A stretch of 64,000 nucleotides of DNA. It comes from Zantedeschia hybrid cultivar. Lineage: Eukaryota; Streptophyta; Magnoliopsida; Alismatales; Araceae. Location: positions 27,470,379-27,534,378 of the forward strand of contig JARZZO010000003.1 in the NCBI GenBank assembly GCA_030544215.1. The letters are read 5' to 3'. Below the pieces are notes generated by a model. The model was not told the DNA's origin and did not search any database. It worked only from the letters and a program-made list of their open reading frames with translations. Both the position numbers and the translations under genes were made by a program. Positions 35,414-47,767 of the stretch are shown one piece after another (the stretch's first letter is position 1; every line of letters begins with the position of its first letter).

Positions 35414-36860
35414 TCAGCCTAAGATCTTTGACTTCATGCTACAAGAACGGGACAGGCGCACCGACAATAGTGGCACAATACTGCCACCACTTATACCAAT
35501 ATCCCCATCTCTCAGTGGGCTGTACTGCTTTCTGCACCCGGGGCAGCGTCCATCAGTCTCAAGAATCCTCTTGTGACAGAAAAGGCACAGGCGAAAACCA
35601 CAGGAACATGGAAGAAAGCTCGAGTCTGTGAGATCCAGGTCCTCAAAGCAGATGGGGCACGAAGATGACTGAGAAATTGCTCCATGACGCTCCCAACCCC
35701 TGGTCCTTTGGCTGCAGTACCGCTCCAAATGAAGTGGGAAGCTGCGCTGCTTAGACAGATTAGGCAGGCTCTGAGGACGGAACACATCGTCAGGCCTCCA
35801 AGCCCTCGGAATTGTCCTATCAGGCTCCGGCTTTTTCAGAGTCCCATCACCTTTCCCAGACTCCAAACAACTGCTTGACTCAGGAACAGCAACGGCATGC
35901 TCGGAATTCTGGTGGGACTGTCCACCATCATCTGCTGTGAGGGCATCCGCAACAGCCTCCCAATCATCATGGCTCCCATCACCACCACCTCCTTCGCCAA
36001 TGTCCTCCTCATCCTCCTCATCGGCGTCGCTGACGCTTCTCGAATAGGAACCACTGCTGATGCTGCTGTCTGGGAAGCCCTTCCCTGAGGAGTTGTTCCC
36101 AAAGACACTGGACGTGGGGCTATTCACCGGGGACTCCATGTCATTGTCATGAAGGCCTGTCGTTCCACCATTACCCTCCCTCCTCGGCATCGCCCCAGGA
36201 TTGGTTCCTCCAAGGGGACCATCTGCCTTGCGCATCAGAGGTAAACTGAGGGGAAACGAAGACATGGATGGAGGGAATGCATGTTGATCAGTCACCTCGC
36301 AACCCTTGTTCTTGACTGCCAGAGGGAAAAAAAAATTGGGGAAAAGATAACCATCAAAAACCCAGTTTCCGAATTGTTTGTCATCGATCAATCCTCAACA
36401 AAAGGAATCAGATTACTCAGAATCCACAATATAAACCAAAAGGATAACTTTGTGTTTCCAAATACCCAGGAATCCAAATTTCTCCCGATCAAAGCGAACT
36501 AAGGGCCAAACAGATTTAAGAGTCCAAGATATAAACACGACGGAATCAAACAGAAGGTGCGCATGCAGAAAGGGAAGCACAGGTGTCCATGCAGGAAGGG
36601 AAGCACATACGTTGAGAAAGCCACTGCTCCCTCCTGGCATCGAGCTTGCACTGCTTCAATTTCGCAGTCCTGTTGTTCTGAAAAACCAAAGCAGGTAAAA
36701 GTTTATTAGATTAAACGCGGAATACGATGAAGAAGAACGAACCACCACCACAACGAAACCGATCAGTAATCCGTCCCTTCCCTACCCTCTTCTTCCTGCC
36801 GCCGGCGTCCCTGGCGACGGCGGGGGCGGAGATGTTCGCCATTGCCGCATCCGAACCCAT
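35414..36860 (-). CDS. RING-finger protein, three exons, NOT4-type C4C4 RING
   Basis: Exons 36860-36786, 36677-36611 and 36315-35414 join in frame to 347 residues. The introns have GT donors (GTAGGG, GTATGT) and AG acceptors (TTTTTCAG, CTCTGGCAG), and exon lengths of 75, 67 and 902 nt keep the frame. The N-terminus has a basic patch (GGRKKR) and AKLKQCKLDARREQWLSQ, a block I recall from plant RING/U-box proteins. The middle is Ser-rich and acidic (DADEEDEEDIGEGG). The C-terminal RING starts CPICFEDLDLTD and ends GRCPGC. Its eight cysteines, with no histidine, are spaced like those of NOT4, an E3 ligase of the CCR4-NOT complex. No RRM is present, so it is not a full NOT4 orthologue. E3 activity is inferred. 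The ATG at 36860 is the first in frame, and no upstream ATG lies between it and the TATA region. Confidence 0.85.
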
Positions 36861-37137
36861 CCCGCTTCCTCGACCCCGAAGCCCCCAATCCAGGCGCCGC
36901 CACAGAAAGAGATGGACAGGAAGCTGGGAAACAGAGGAAATCGAAGGCGGAGGCGACGGAGATCGCAGGCGACAGAGCCGCGTGGTGAGAGGAGTGGCGA
37001 GGGGCGCGCTCGCGTTGTGGTATTGGTGGTCGTCGAGCGCTGCTTCCTGCTCCTGCGATGGAGATGATGGGTCGTCTCGCTCTCTCCTATCCCAAACCAA
37101 ACCCTCTTCTCGCTGGGGTTAACGAAAGGGGTAGAAA

Positions 37138-37150
37138 TATATATATATAG
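37138..37150 (-). promoter_or_regulatory. TATA region of the RING gene
   Basis: TATATATATATAT lies about 280 bases upstream of the start codon. Transcription some 30 bases on would give a 5' untranslated region of about 240-250 bases that is GC-rich and free of ATG. Confidence 0.5.
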
Positions 37151-37689
37151 ACGGGGGAGAGCCGTATGGAAAACAGAGGCTCGTGAATAAGGAAATGCCC
37201 CTGGATGTTTAGAAATTTACAAAACCTCCAAAGGGGGAGCACCCGGAGATGGGATCTGCCTCTCCCTTGGCGTTGGGTAAATGGTTTTCACGGTGGGGGG
37301 CGGAGGAGAAAATGTCCAAAGGATGAGACGTGGTGTGGCCGGCCTCCTCTATTGCGAGCGGGCCCAGTCGGGCCGTGAACGGCCCACGGGCGCGGAAAAT
37401 CTTTACCTGCCCTTGACGTCTGCAGCCTCGCGTTGTATCATGTGTGACCATAAAAGAGAAGGTTATCTGGTCTTAGATCCCTGTGTATTGAGAACAGTAA
37501 ATAAACCCTTACGTCCGGCGTGTTTAGAAGTTAATCTTTGTGCTTACAAATCAATTTTCATGTATTTTAACCTTTTGTGTAGCAGACTAATTTCGTCATG
37601 TTTTAATAATTGGAGCATAATTAGTTATGGGTTAATGAAGCTAATCCAATTCTCTCTCTCTCTCTCTCTCTTAATCACCGTGTTATTAC
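37151..37689. other. Upstream region of the RING gene
   Basis: A GC-rich part (37200-37430) is followed by AT-rich sequence with a (CT)10 run at 37651-37671. No coding pattern is supported. Confidence 0.4.
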
Positions 37690-39450
37690 AAAAGCCACAC
37701 GTTTGAAGTCAATGAGATTTTGAAGTTCATTAGGAGATTGTGCAAGTTGCTCATTTTGTATGTTAGAGGATTATACAGTCAGTCAAAAGTTAGTAAAAAT
37801 AAATTTAAATCAAAGATTTTATTTTAATTTAATTTAAATGAACATCTGCTCATTATATTTAAATTTCTTTTGTAGATAAGACTGTCATCAAACAATCCAC
37901 TCTACGACATTAAATGGCAACAAGTTGATTGGTCCGAACTACTCGGAATAGTTTTAAAATCTAAAAAGTGTCCTCAAATCCGAACAGATTGTTTGTCTTA
38001 CAGGATCAAGCACCACCTGAACTAGTTGACAATGCACCTAAGGAAGAGATAGCCGCCTATGAGAAGTACAAAGAGGATTCCACCATCACTAATGCTAAAT
38101 ACTTGTCTTTATTACTAATGAGTTGTAGAAACAACATGAAAATATGGATGTCTAAGTCCATCATGTTCCATCTGGAAGAACTATTTGAGGAACATAACAG
38201 GACTGAAAAGTATGAGATATCTCAAAAATTATTTGAGTTTGCATAGTAGAAAAGTCTTCAGTGTATATGTGTTGAAGATGATTGAGTAGATCGAGAGATT
38301 GACTATGTTTAATTTTGTCATGGATAAAGACCTAAACATTGACCTCATCCTTCAATCCATTTCTAACTTTTTTTTATTTATTTATTATTAATTATAACAT
38401 GAACAAGATTTAGATCGTCTGGCTGAGTGCTGAATATGCTCAAAATTGTTGCAGGCAACATTCAAAAGGAAGAGGATGTAGGTTAGACCAACAAGAAGAG
38501 GAAGATAGCCCAAGCATTTAATAAAGACAAGGAAAAGAAGCAAGGTAAAGGAAAGTCAACAATAAAGAAAGACAAGGGCAAAACAGTTGAGAAAGGGCAG
38601 TGCTTCTACTACCACCAAGAAGGACATTGGAAGAAGAATTGCAAGCTATACCTTGCAAAGAAGGCAGAAGAAAAGGTAAGGAAGAAGCTTAAAGAAACTC
38701 TAAGTATTTGTATGATTGAATTTCACTTGTCAATTAGAGATTCTATATTATGAGTGTTAAATACTGGATATGCTTCTCTTGTCTTTAATAATGTGCAAGT
38801 ACTAACAAGTAGGAAGAAGCTGAGCAAGGGGGAAGTTGATTTAAGGCCCAGAAATGTTGCAAAGGTTGTTGCACTTACTGTGAAGATAATGAACCTCAAG
38901 TTATCTTCTGAAGATAGGATGGAATTTTTAAATTGTTATTATGATCCTTCATTGATTAAGGATATCATTTGTATTTCATATTTGAATAGAGTAGGATACA
39001 CATTAATCTTTAAGAACGATGGTTGTTTCATTTATTTAGGAAATAAATCTATTACTTTTGGATATTTAATTAATGATTTGTATGTGTTAGATGTCTCTTG
39101 TGATCTTCTCCCCCTTAAAAGTTATCTTAAGAGGAGAAGGAATGGTGTGAATCTAGCCTACTTATGACATTGTAGACTTGACCACATTGGTGAGAACATA
39201 ATTCAAAAGTTGTATAAGAATGGATATTTTGATTTATTTGATTATGAATCATATGCAACTTGTGAATCTTATCTAATCAAAATTAGCTAAAACTCTATCT
39301 ACTGGATATGGAGAAAAAGTCAAAGACATTTTGGAACTCATACATATAGACGTATGTGATTTCATATCTACTCAGGTCAAAGGTGACTTCTCCTATTTCA
39401 TTACATTTATTAATGACTTTTCTCGACATGGATACGTGTAATGAATGAAC
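37690..39450 (+). pseudogene. Fragment F: 5'-truncated copia leader, gag, protease and integrase start
   Basis: Homology to the leader of E starts near 37700 (CATTAGGAG...TTATACAGTC). TTTTGTAG precedes the gag position, as in the other elements. 37968-38246 gives worn gag (EEIAAYEKYKEDST, KSIMFHLEELFEEHNRTEKYEIS). CFYYHQEGHWKKNC near 38600 is a zinc knuckle with one Cys replaced by Tyr. 38754-39167 is a decayed protease (NTGYASLVFNN). HCRLDHIGENIIQKLY begins integrase near 39170. The fragment stops in integrase at 39450 where C is inserted; its other half should lie beyond the window. No LTR or primer site remains on the left. Confidence 0.75.
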
Positions 39451-41008
39451 TGTTGGGTTCTCGCGGTTTCTCCGAATCTCCCACGCAGCGGAAATAAAAA
39501 TAAAAGAGAGATCTGTTCCCGTTTTGAAAAATCTAAAACAGATTAGAACAGATAATCAATCATTATCGTGTGCGGATTCGAATCCGCAACCGATCGGTTC
39601 CGTCGGTGTGACACCGCAAACCGCGCAAGCGCCCGGCCTCTAGCAGAGTCCACGCGATCCTCCTCGCGACGGATATCCTCACGTTCCTCATTCTTCGCAG
39701 CCCATGAAGACTTTATCGTTCGCCGCATCAATCGCCGCAACGCGCGGACGATTTCCTGTCGAACAGGAGTCGGAGAAGCGGCAGAGCAAATCCGGGGATC
39801 TTAATTCTTCTGGGGCACCAGAGAGAGAGAGGAAGAGAGGAGGGGGCGGCTAGGGTTAGCAGCAACTTGGCCTGCTCAGCCTGTTCGCTATATTTTATAG
39901 TAATCGCACGATTTTTCATAAAAACTCTCGGTTAATATAAAACCCACTGATTTATCTATCGCCTTGAGAATCATTTGCGTGTGACCCTCTAGGCCCAATT
40001 ACCAGTCCGGTTAATAGCCCAATAAGTCCAATGACTCCTCACTGGCCTGATTAATCAATTAATAACTCATATTAATTAATTAATCAATCGAATCAATGTC
40101 GCACATCAAATTCGATCGGGCCTCCGATCACGTTGGGTGTCAAGCAACACCACGTGAACCCGGAAGGTATCGGGGTTAAGTAACCCACTTTTGAAACCTT
40201 TCTGCCGACAGTTACCGCATGGATATAGTCCTTCATTCGTACAATGCTCTCGAGTCAACTCAGGGTATGGTGTACTGTCAAACCCTAACCAGTCGACTCA
40301 CTTGGATCGGATGCTGCCGAATAATATCGAAAAACTCTTTTCTCAATATTATCATCCGCCCTGGCCAAGGACTTTCGCGCATCCTTCCTAGAGCATTTTC
40401 TCTCTAAGTACCGAGAGCGAATGATTCCTTATTGACATACAATTCCTTTCAACAGTATTCCCCTGTACCCGATCCTTAGCTATTTAGAATCCTATGATTA
40501 GATATTCATAAACCAAGGTCAAAGTACAGAAGTCAACTGACAAGGTGTCCTTGATGTCTCAGGTCCGAGGACCATCCACGCAACTACGACAATAGAATCA
40601 AGTTGATTGACAGTGAGGTATAGTACCATCCAGCGATTCAGTCGGATCAGTTCAGTGAACTCATTCTCTAATGAGCACCTACATATTCGCCTTAGTGTCT
40701 CCACACAAGTGACTATGAGATCAGTCACCCTCATCGCATGAGTAGAAATAATCTATACTAGTATAACCGGATATCCGATGTCCTTCTCGAATATCTTTCG
40801 ACTATGAACTATTAAGAATATGTGTGTTTAAGTGATCAGTCTCACTAATATGATCTCATCATAATTTGATCTCTATTGCACATATTCACGGACTTCATTA
40901 TGAGACGATAATAATACGAATTTACACATAATGAATAATGTCATTATATTTTAATAAATGAACGAGATTACAAAGTCATATTGGCTTGTAGTCCACATAA
41001 GACTAACA
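39451..41008 (-). repeat. 3' LTR of element C
   Basis: A 1558-bp LTR ending GACTAACA, followed by the polypurine tract (minus-strand AAGTAGGAGATTG). The palindrome GCGGATTCGAATCCGC is at 39572-39587 and TATAAAATA at 39891-39899 (minus strand). Confidence 0.92.
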
Positions 41009-41022
41009 ATCTCCTACTTGGA

Positions 41023-42595
41023 TTAAAGCCAATCACCTTTATGCACCAAACCTATAGACTCTAGATGACGCTCAAACACATTTTGAGCCAACAACTTTGT
41101 TAGTGGATCTGCTACATTGTCGACAAATAGAACTCTTTCCACCACAACATCTCCTCTAGATATGATCTCTCTGATTAGATGAAAGCGCCTCAGAATATGC
41201 TTCGATTTCTGATGAGACCGTGGTTCTTTCGTTTGTGCAATGGCTCCATTGTTGTCGCACAACAGCGGAACAGGTTCAGAGATACTGGGAACTACGCCAA
41301 GGTCGGTGATGAATTTCTTCAACCACACTGCTTCCTTGGCGGCTTCAGCTGCAGTGATGTACTCAGCTTCAGCCGTCGAATCTGCAGTGGTTGCTTGCTT
41401 GGAACTCTTCCAATACGCTACGCCTCCGTTTAATGTAAACAAATCCAGATGTAGACTTGTTATCACCTGGATCTGACTAGAAACTCGAGTAAGTAAAACC
41501 TCGCAGTTTCAAGTCATCTCCTCCGTAGACCAGAAATATATCCTTAGTTATTCTTAAATACTTAAAGATACATTTCACTGCCTTCCAGTGCTCTTCGCCT
41601 GGATTAGCCTGAAATCTGCTCGTAACACTTAGAGCAAATGCAACATCAGGCCGTGTACATACATAATAGATCCTATGACAGAGGCATAGGGTACTCTATC
41701 CATGAATGCCCTCTCATCAGGAGTCTTAGGAGATTGCTCCTTTGAGAGATTAATTCCATGTCTCATCGGTATGAGACCTCTCTTGGAATTTTTCATGCCA
41801 AATCTTTTGACTATGGTATCTATATATAAAGATTGGGTCATTCCAAGTATCCTCTTTGATCTATCTCTATAGATCCGTATTCCCAATACGTAGGATGCTT
41901 ATTCTAAATCCTTTATGGAGAAATTTTTCGACAGCCAAATCTTTACCAATGACATCATAGCTACACCATTCCCAATGAGTAGTATGTTGTCTACGTAAAG
42001 AACTAAGAAGATGGCTGTGCTCCCACTGGTCTTCTTGTACACACAAAGCTCATTTTCATTCTTAATGAAGTCATAAGATTTGACAGCCTCGTCAAATCTT
42101 ATGTTCTAGCTCTGGGAAGCTTGCTTCAGTCTATAAATGGACCTTTGAAGCTTGCACACTTTATCTGGAGATTCCTTAGATGTGAAACCTTCTGGTTGTA
42201 TCATATACACATGTTCCTCAATGTTACCGTTAAGGAAGACAGTCTTCACATCCATCTACCAGATCTCGTAATCGAGGTGTGCAGCAATGGTGAGTAGAAC
42301 TCTGATCGATTTTATCATGGCAACTGGTGAGAAAGCTCGTCATAGTCAATTCTTTGTCTTTGACGATATCCCTTTGCCACCAATCTTGCCTTATAACTGT
42401 CGATCCGTACATCAACACCGATCTTTTTCTTAAAGATCCACTTGCACCCGATGGGTACAATACCCTCGGGCAAGTCCTCTAAGTTCCAAACTTGGTTGGT
42501 GTATATGGACTGGATTTCTGAGTTCATGGCTTCTTGCCATTTTCCGGCTTCTGTGCCTTCTATGGCCTCCTGGTAGGTTTTAGGATCATCATCCT
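41023..42595 (-). pseudogene. Element C RT and RNase H
   Basis: 41466-41023 is RNase H (DSTAEAEYITA, LLCDNNGAIAQ, KSKHILRRFHLIRE, ending DWL). 41886-41629 and 42527-42315 are RT parts (MGIRIYRDRSKRI; NSEIQSIYTNQVWNLE, KWIFKKKIG). The YVDD region (about 41950-42000) now reads through frame breaks. D is inserted at 42596, in the sequence just before the RT domain. Damage is heavier than in D. Confidence 0.8.
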
Positions 42596-44148
42596 TGTTG
42601 GGTTTTCACGGGTTTCTCCGGATCGCTCACGCAGCGGAAAATAAAATTTACAGCGATCCATTTTCCCGTTTCGAAGAACTAAAAACAACGATTATCGGAT
42701 AATCGATTCTCACCGTGTGCGGATTCGAATCCGCAACCGTTCGGTTCCGTCGGTGCGACACCGCAAGACGCGCAAACGCCCGGCCTCTAGCGAAGTCCAC
42801 GCGATCCTCCCTGCGACGGATATCCTCGCGTTCCTCGTTCTTCGCAACCCACGAAACCTCCGCCGGTTGCCGCAATGATCGCCGCAACGCACGGACGATT
42901 TCCCGTCGAACGGGATTCGGAGAAGCGGCGGAGCAGATCTGGATCTGTCTGGACGCCAGAGAGAGAGAGAAACTGAGGATGGGCAGCTAGGGTTAGCAGC
43001 AGCTTGGCCTACTCAGCCCGTTCGCTATGTTTTATACTAACCGCGCGATTTTTCATAAAAACCCCCGGTTTGTATAAAACCCACTTATTTATCCATCGCC
43101 TTGAGAATCATTTGCGTGTGACCCTCTAGGCCCAAGTACCAGTCCAGTTAATGGCCCAACAAGCCCAGTGACTCCTCACTGTCTTTATTAATCAATTAAT
43201 AACCCTTTATTAATTAATTAATCAATCGAATTGATGTCGCACATCGAATTCGACCGGGCCTCCGATCACGTTGGGTGCCAAGTAACACCGCGTGAACCCG
43301 GAAGGTATTGGGGTTAAGTAACCCACTCTTAGAACCTTTCCGCCGACAGTTACTGCGTGGATATAATCCTTCATTCGTACAATGCTCTCGAGTCAACTCA
43401 GGGTATGGCGAGCTGTCAAACCCTAACCGGTCGACTCACTTGGATTGGATGCCGCTGATGAATATCGGAAAACTCATTTCCCGATATTATCGTCCGCCCT
43501 GGCCAGGGACTTTCGCGCATCCTTCCTAGAGCATTCTCTCTCTAAGTACCGAGAGCGAATGATTCATTATTGACACACAATTCCCTTCCACGGTATTCCG
43601 CTGTACCCAATCCTTGGCGTATTAGAATCCCATAGCTAGAGATTCGTAAACCAAGGTCAAAGCACAGAAGTCCACCGCCAAGGTGTCCTTGGTGTCTCAG
43701 GTCCGAGGACCATCCATGCAACTGCGACAATAGAATCAAGTTGGTTGATAGTGAGGTACAATACCATCCAGCGATTCAGTCGGATCAGTTCAGTGAACTC
43801 ATTCTCCAATGAGCACCTACAGATTCGCCTTAGTGTCTCCACACAAGTGACTTATGAGATCAGTCACCCTCATCATATGAGCAGGAGTAATCTGTACTAG
43901 TCTAACCGGATATCCGATGTCCTTCTCGGATATCCTCTGACTAGGAACAATTAAGAATATGTGTGTTTAAGTGATCAGTCTCATTAGTATGATCTCATCA
44001 TAATCTGATTACTATAGTACATATTCACGGACTTCATTATGAAACGATAATTAATGCGATTTACACATAATGAATATTATGCCATTATATTAATAAATGA
44101 ACGAGATTTACATAGTCAGATTGGCTTGTAGGCCACCTAAAACTAACA
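42596..44148 (-). repeat. 3' LTR of element D
   Basis: A 1553-bp LTR with palindrome GCGGATTCGAATCCGC at 42719-42734, donor-like CACACG|GTGAGA at 42712-42713 and TATA box at 43029-43036, all read on the minus strand for the last two. Confidence 0.94.
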
Positions 44149-44160
44149 ATCTCCCACTTG
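44149..44160 (-). promoter_or_regulatory. Polypurine tract of element D
   Basis: On the minus strand AAGTGGGAGATTG leads directly into the 3' LTR (TTAG...). Confidence 0.65.
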
Positions 44161-44162
44161 GA

Positions 44163-47100
44163 CTAAAGCCAATCACCTTTATACAATAAGCCTATAGACT
44201 CTAGGTGACGCTCAAACACAATTTGAGCTAACGGCTTTGTCAATGGATCTGCTACATTTTCGACGGATGGAACTCTTTCCACTACTACATCTCCTCTAGA
44301 TATGATCTCTCTGATAAGATGAAAGCGCCTCAGAATATGCTTCGATTTCTGATGAGACCGCGGCTCTTTCGCTTGCGCAATTGCTCCATTGTTGTCCCAC
44401 AACAGTGGAACAGGCTCAGAGATGTTGGGAACTACGCCGAGGTCGGTGATGAATTTCTTCAACCACACTGCTTCCTTGGCGGCTTCAGCTGCAGCAATGT
44501 ACTCAGCTTCAGTCGTCGAATCTGCAGTGGTTACTTGCTTGGAACTCTTCCAGCACACTGCACCTCCGTTCAAAGTAAACACGAATCTAGATGTAGACTT
44601 GCTATCATCTGGATCTGACTGGAAACTCGAGTCAGTAAAGCCTCGCAGTTTAAAGTCACCTCCTCCATAGACAAGAAACATATCTTTAGTTCTTCTCAAG
44701 TACTTAAGGATACATTTCACTTCCTTCTAGTGCTCTTTGCCTGAACCAGCCTGAAATCTACTCGTAACACTTAGAGCAAATGCAACATCAGGCCGTGTAC
44801 ATAACATGGCATACATGATAGATCCTATGGCAGAGGCATAGGGTATTCTATCCATGAATGCCCTCTCATCAGGAGTCTTAGGAGACTGCTCCTTTGAGTG
44901 ATTAATTCCATGTCTCATCGGTATGAGACCTCTCTTGGAATTTTCCATGTCAAACCTTTTGACTATGGTATCTATGTACAAGGATTGGGTCATTCCAAGC
45001 ATCCTATTTGATCTATCTCTATAGATCCGTATTCCCAATACGCAGGATGCTTCTCCCAAATCCTTCATGGAGAAGTTTTTCGACAGCCAGATCTTTACTG
45101 ATGACATCATAGCTACATCAATCCCAATGAGTAGTATGTCATCTACGTAAAGAACTAGAAAAGTGACTGCACTCCCACTGGTCTTCTTGTACACACAAGG
45201 CTCATCTTCATTCTTAATGAAGTCACAAGACTTGACAGCCTCGTCAAATCTTATGTTCCAGCTCCGGGAAGCCTGCTTCAGTCCATAAATGGACCTCTGA
45301 AGCTTGCACACTTTATCTGGAGACTCTTTGGATGTGAAACCTTCTGGTTGTATCATATACACCTCTTCCTCAAGGTTACCATTGAGGAAGGCAGTCTTCA
45401 CATCCATCTGCCAGATTTCATAATCAAAATGTGCAGCAATGGCGAGTAGAACTCTGATCGACTTTATCATGGCAACTGGTGAGAAAGTCTCGTCATAGTC
45501 AATTCCTTGCCTTTGACGATATCCCTTTGCCACCAACCTTGCCTTATAAGTGTCGATCCGTCCATCAGCACCGATCTTTCTCTTAAAGATCCACTTGCAA
45601 CCGATGGGTACAATACCCTCGGGCAAGTCCTCCAAGTTCCAAACTTGGTTGGTGTACATGAACTGGATTTCTGAGTTTATGGCTTCTCGCCATTTCCCGG
45701 CTTCTGGGCCTTCTATGGCCTCCTGGTAGGTTTTAGGATCATCATCCTCATTATATTCCACCTTAGATTCACCTTCAGTAATATGTCCCACATATCGTTC
45801 GGGTAGTCTAGGTACTCTACTAGATCTGCGAGGCTCATCCGTGTGTACCTGAACAGACTCAGGAACTGATATCTCATCTGATGATAATGTAGCTGTTTGG
45901 GGATCTGGAACCTCTTCCAGTACTATTTTACTCCCACTGTCCTCCTGGAGAAGGTATTCCTCTTCTAAGACAACAGCTTTCCTGGCGACAAACACCTTTT
46001 GTTCATCAGGATGGAAAAAATAGTATCCAAAAGTTTCCTTTGGATATCCCACAAACCTACATTTATCAGTTCGTGATTCCAGCTTGTCTGGATCATGCCT
46101 CTTTACATGAGCAGGACAACCCCATACTTTAACATGTTTAAATTCTGGTTTCCTGTCTTTCCATATCTCTTATGGAGTAGAGGCCACAGACTTGCTGGGT
46201 ACTCTGTTCAGTAGGTATGCTGCTGACTCTAGAGCATACCCCCAGAGGGACACTGGTAATCCTGAAAAGCTCATCATGGATCGCACTATGTCCAACAAGG
46301 TGCGATTCCACCTTTCTGATACACCATTCATCTGTGGTATAGATGGAGGGGTCAGCTGAGAAAGGATACCATTATCCTTTAAGAATTGTGTGAAGTTAGT
46401 ACTCAAGTATTATCCTCCTCGATCTGATCGAAGAGCTTTAATACTTTTTCCTAACTGCTTCTCTACCTCATTCTTGAACTCCTTGAACTTCTCAAATGCT
46501 TCCGACTTGTACTTCATTAAGTACACATAGCCGAATCTTCAGAAGTCATCGATGAACGTGATGAAGTACGAGAAGCCACCTTTGGCTTGGGTGGACATGG
46601 GACCATATACATCTGAATGTATTAATCCCAGAGTGTCCTTGACACGTTCTCCATATCCAGTAAATGGAGATTTTGCCATCTTTCCCATAAGGCAGGATTC
46701 ACATGTTGCAAACGATTCGTAATCGAATGCAGTTAAGTAACCATGCTTGTGCAACTTTTGCAACCTGCTTTCACCAATGTGCCCAAGTCTACAATGCCAC
46801 ATATAGGCTTGGTTCACACAATTCTTGCTCTTCTTAAGAGCATTATCAATTTGAAGATTGTAATAAGAAACATCTAAGAGATATAGACCGTTGACTAAAG
46901 ATGTTGAGGCTATTGATTTATTACCATAATAAATCGAACAACTTCTATTCTCAATAGTCAACCTATATCCTATCTTGTTCAAAAAAGATATTGATATGAT
47001 GTTCTTTATTATGCTAGGAACATAATAACAATCTTCTAAAAGTAAGGTGTCTCCAGATGGAAGCCTGAGGTTTGCTGTCCCAACAGCAATCGCCGCAACT

Positions 47101-47582
47101 TTTGCGCCGTTTCCTAACCTCAATTCCACCTCGCCTTGTCTAAGCTTGCGCTTATTTGTCAGCATCTGCACATCATGGCAGATATGAGAAGCACATCCAG
47201 TATCTAATACCCAAGATGTGGAATCTCTAACTGACAAGTTGATATCTATCATATAGATATCTGAAGCTTCAGACAGCTTCACTCTTCCATGTGCTTCATC
47301 ATGAAGGAACTCCTTGCAGTTCCTCTTCTAGTGACTATACTGCTTATAGTAGAAGCAGTCACCCTTCACTACTCTTTTACCTTTGTCCTTCGATCTTTTA
47401 TCGTTAGCTATCATCTCTGCTTCAGGGGCATCCGATGTCGATTCAGTAGGAGGATCAACTCCAGGGACAAAGTCAATGTGCTCAGATATGAAGACATTCT
47501 TCAGGTTTCTGAACCAATCTGAGTAGATCAGGTAAGTTAAAAGGGCATCAAGTATGCTACGGAGTGGATTATTTGACGACAT
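44163..47582 (-). pseudogene. Element D gag-pol, one frame with five stops and a gag deletion
   Basis: The ATG at 47582 starts MSSNNPLRSILDA. After EAEMIAND the frame joins KRSKDKGKRVVKGDCFYY, so mid-gag (about 170 codons) is gone and the knuckle has lost a Cys. Protease has WVLDTGCASHIC with an intact DTG. Integrase has HCRLGHIGESRLQ, IHSDVYGP and GVSERWN. RT (46052-44727, 441 residues open, including the linker) has KARLVAKGYRQRQG, WQMDVKTAFLNG and LYVDDILLIG. RNase H follows in frame to DWL at 44163. The in-frame stops are 47328-47330, 46539-46541, 46410-46412 (the Glu of RGGEY), 46170-46172 and 44727-44729. No frameshift was found. It cannot make its own proteins. Confidence 0.9.
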
Positions 47583-47760
47583 AATTCCCTACAGGAGATA
47601 AGTAAAATCTATTTAGCAGATGTTCAATTATTAAAATTTAAAAAAAGACATGGTCTTTTGTTCAAGTTTAACTCCCACTAATTTTCGACGGACTGTATAA
47701 CCCCCAGTTATACAGAACGGGAGACGCCGACAGTCTCCTAGTGGGGATCAGAATCTCAAT
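47583..47760 (-). promoter_or_regulatory. gag-proximal leader of D with acceptor-like CTGTAG
   Basis: On the minus strand TCTCCTGTAG|GGAATTATG places an AG (47589-47590) six bases before the gag ATG. The next block contains CCCGTTCTGTATAACTGG, shared with A, C and E. Confidence 0.5.
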
Positions 47761-47767
47761 GACTTGC

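Noticed and set aside
36861..37100. N-terminal extension of the RING protein upstream of 36860
   Set aside because: The frame stays open but contains no ATG; the first ATG is at 36860.
39568..39804. Antisense open frame recurring in LTRs of B, C and D (3562-3915, 42715-42990)
   Set aside because: Its recurrence follows from LTR homology; start and length vary and no domain is recognisable.
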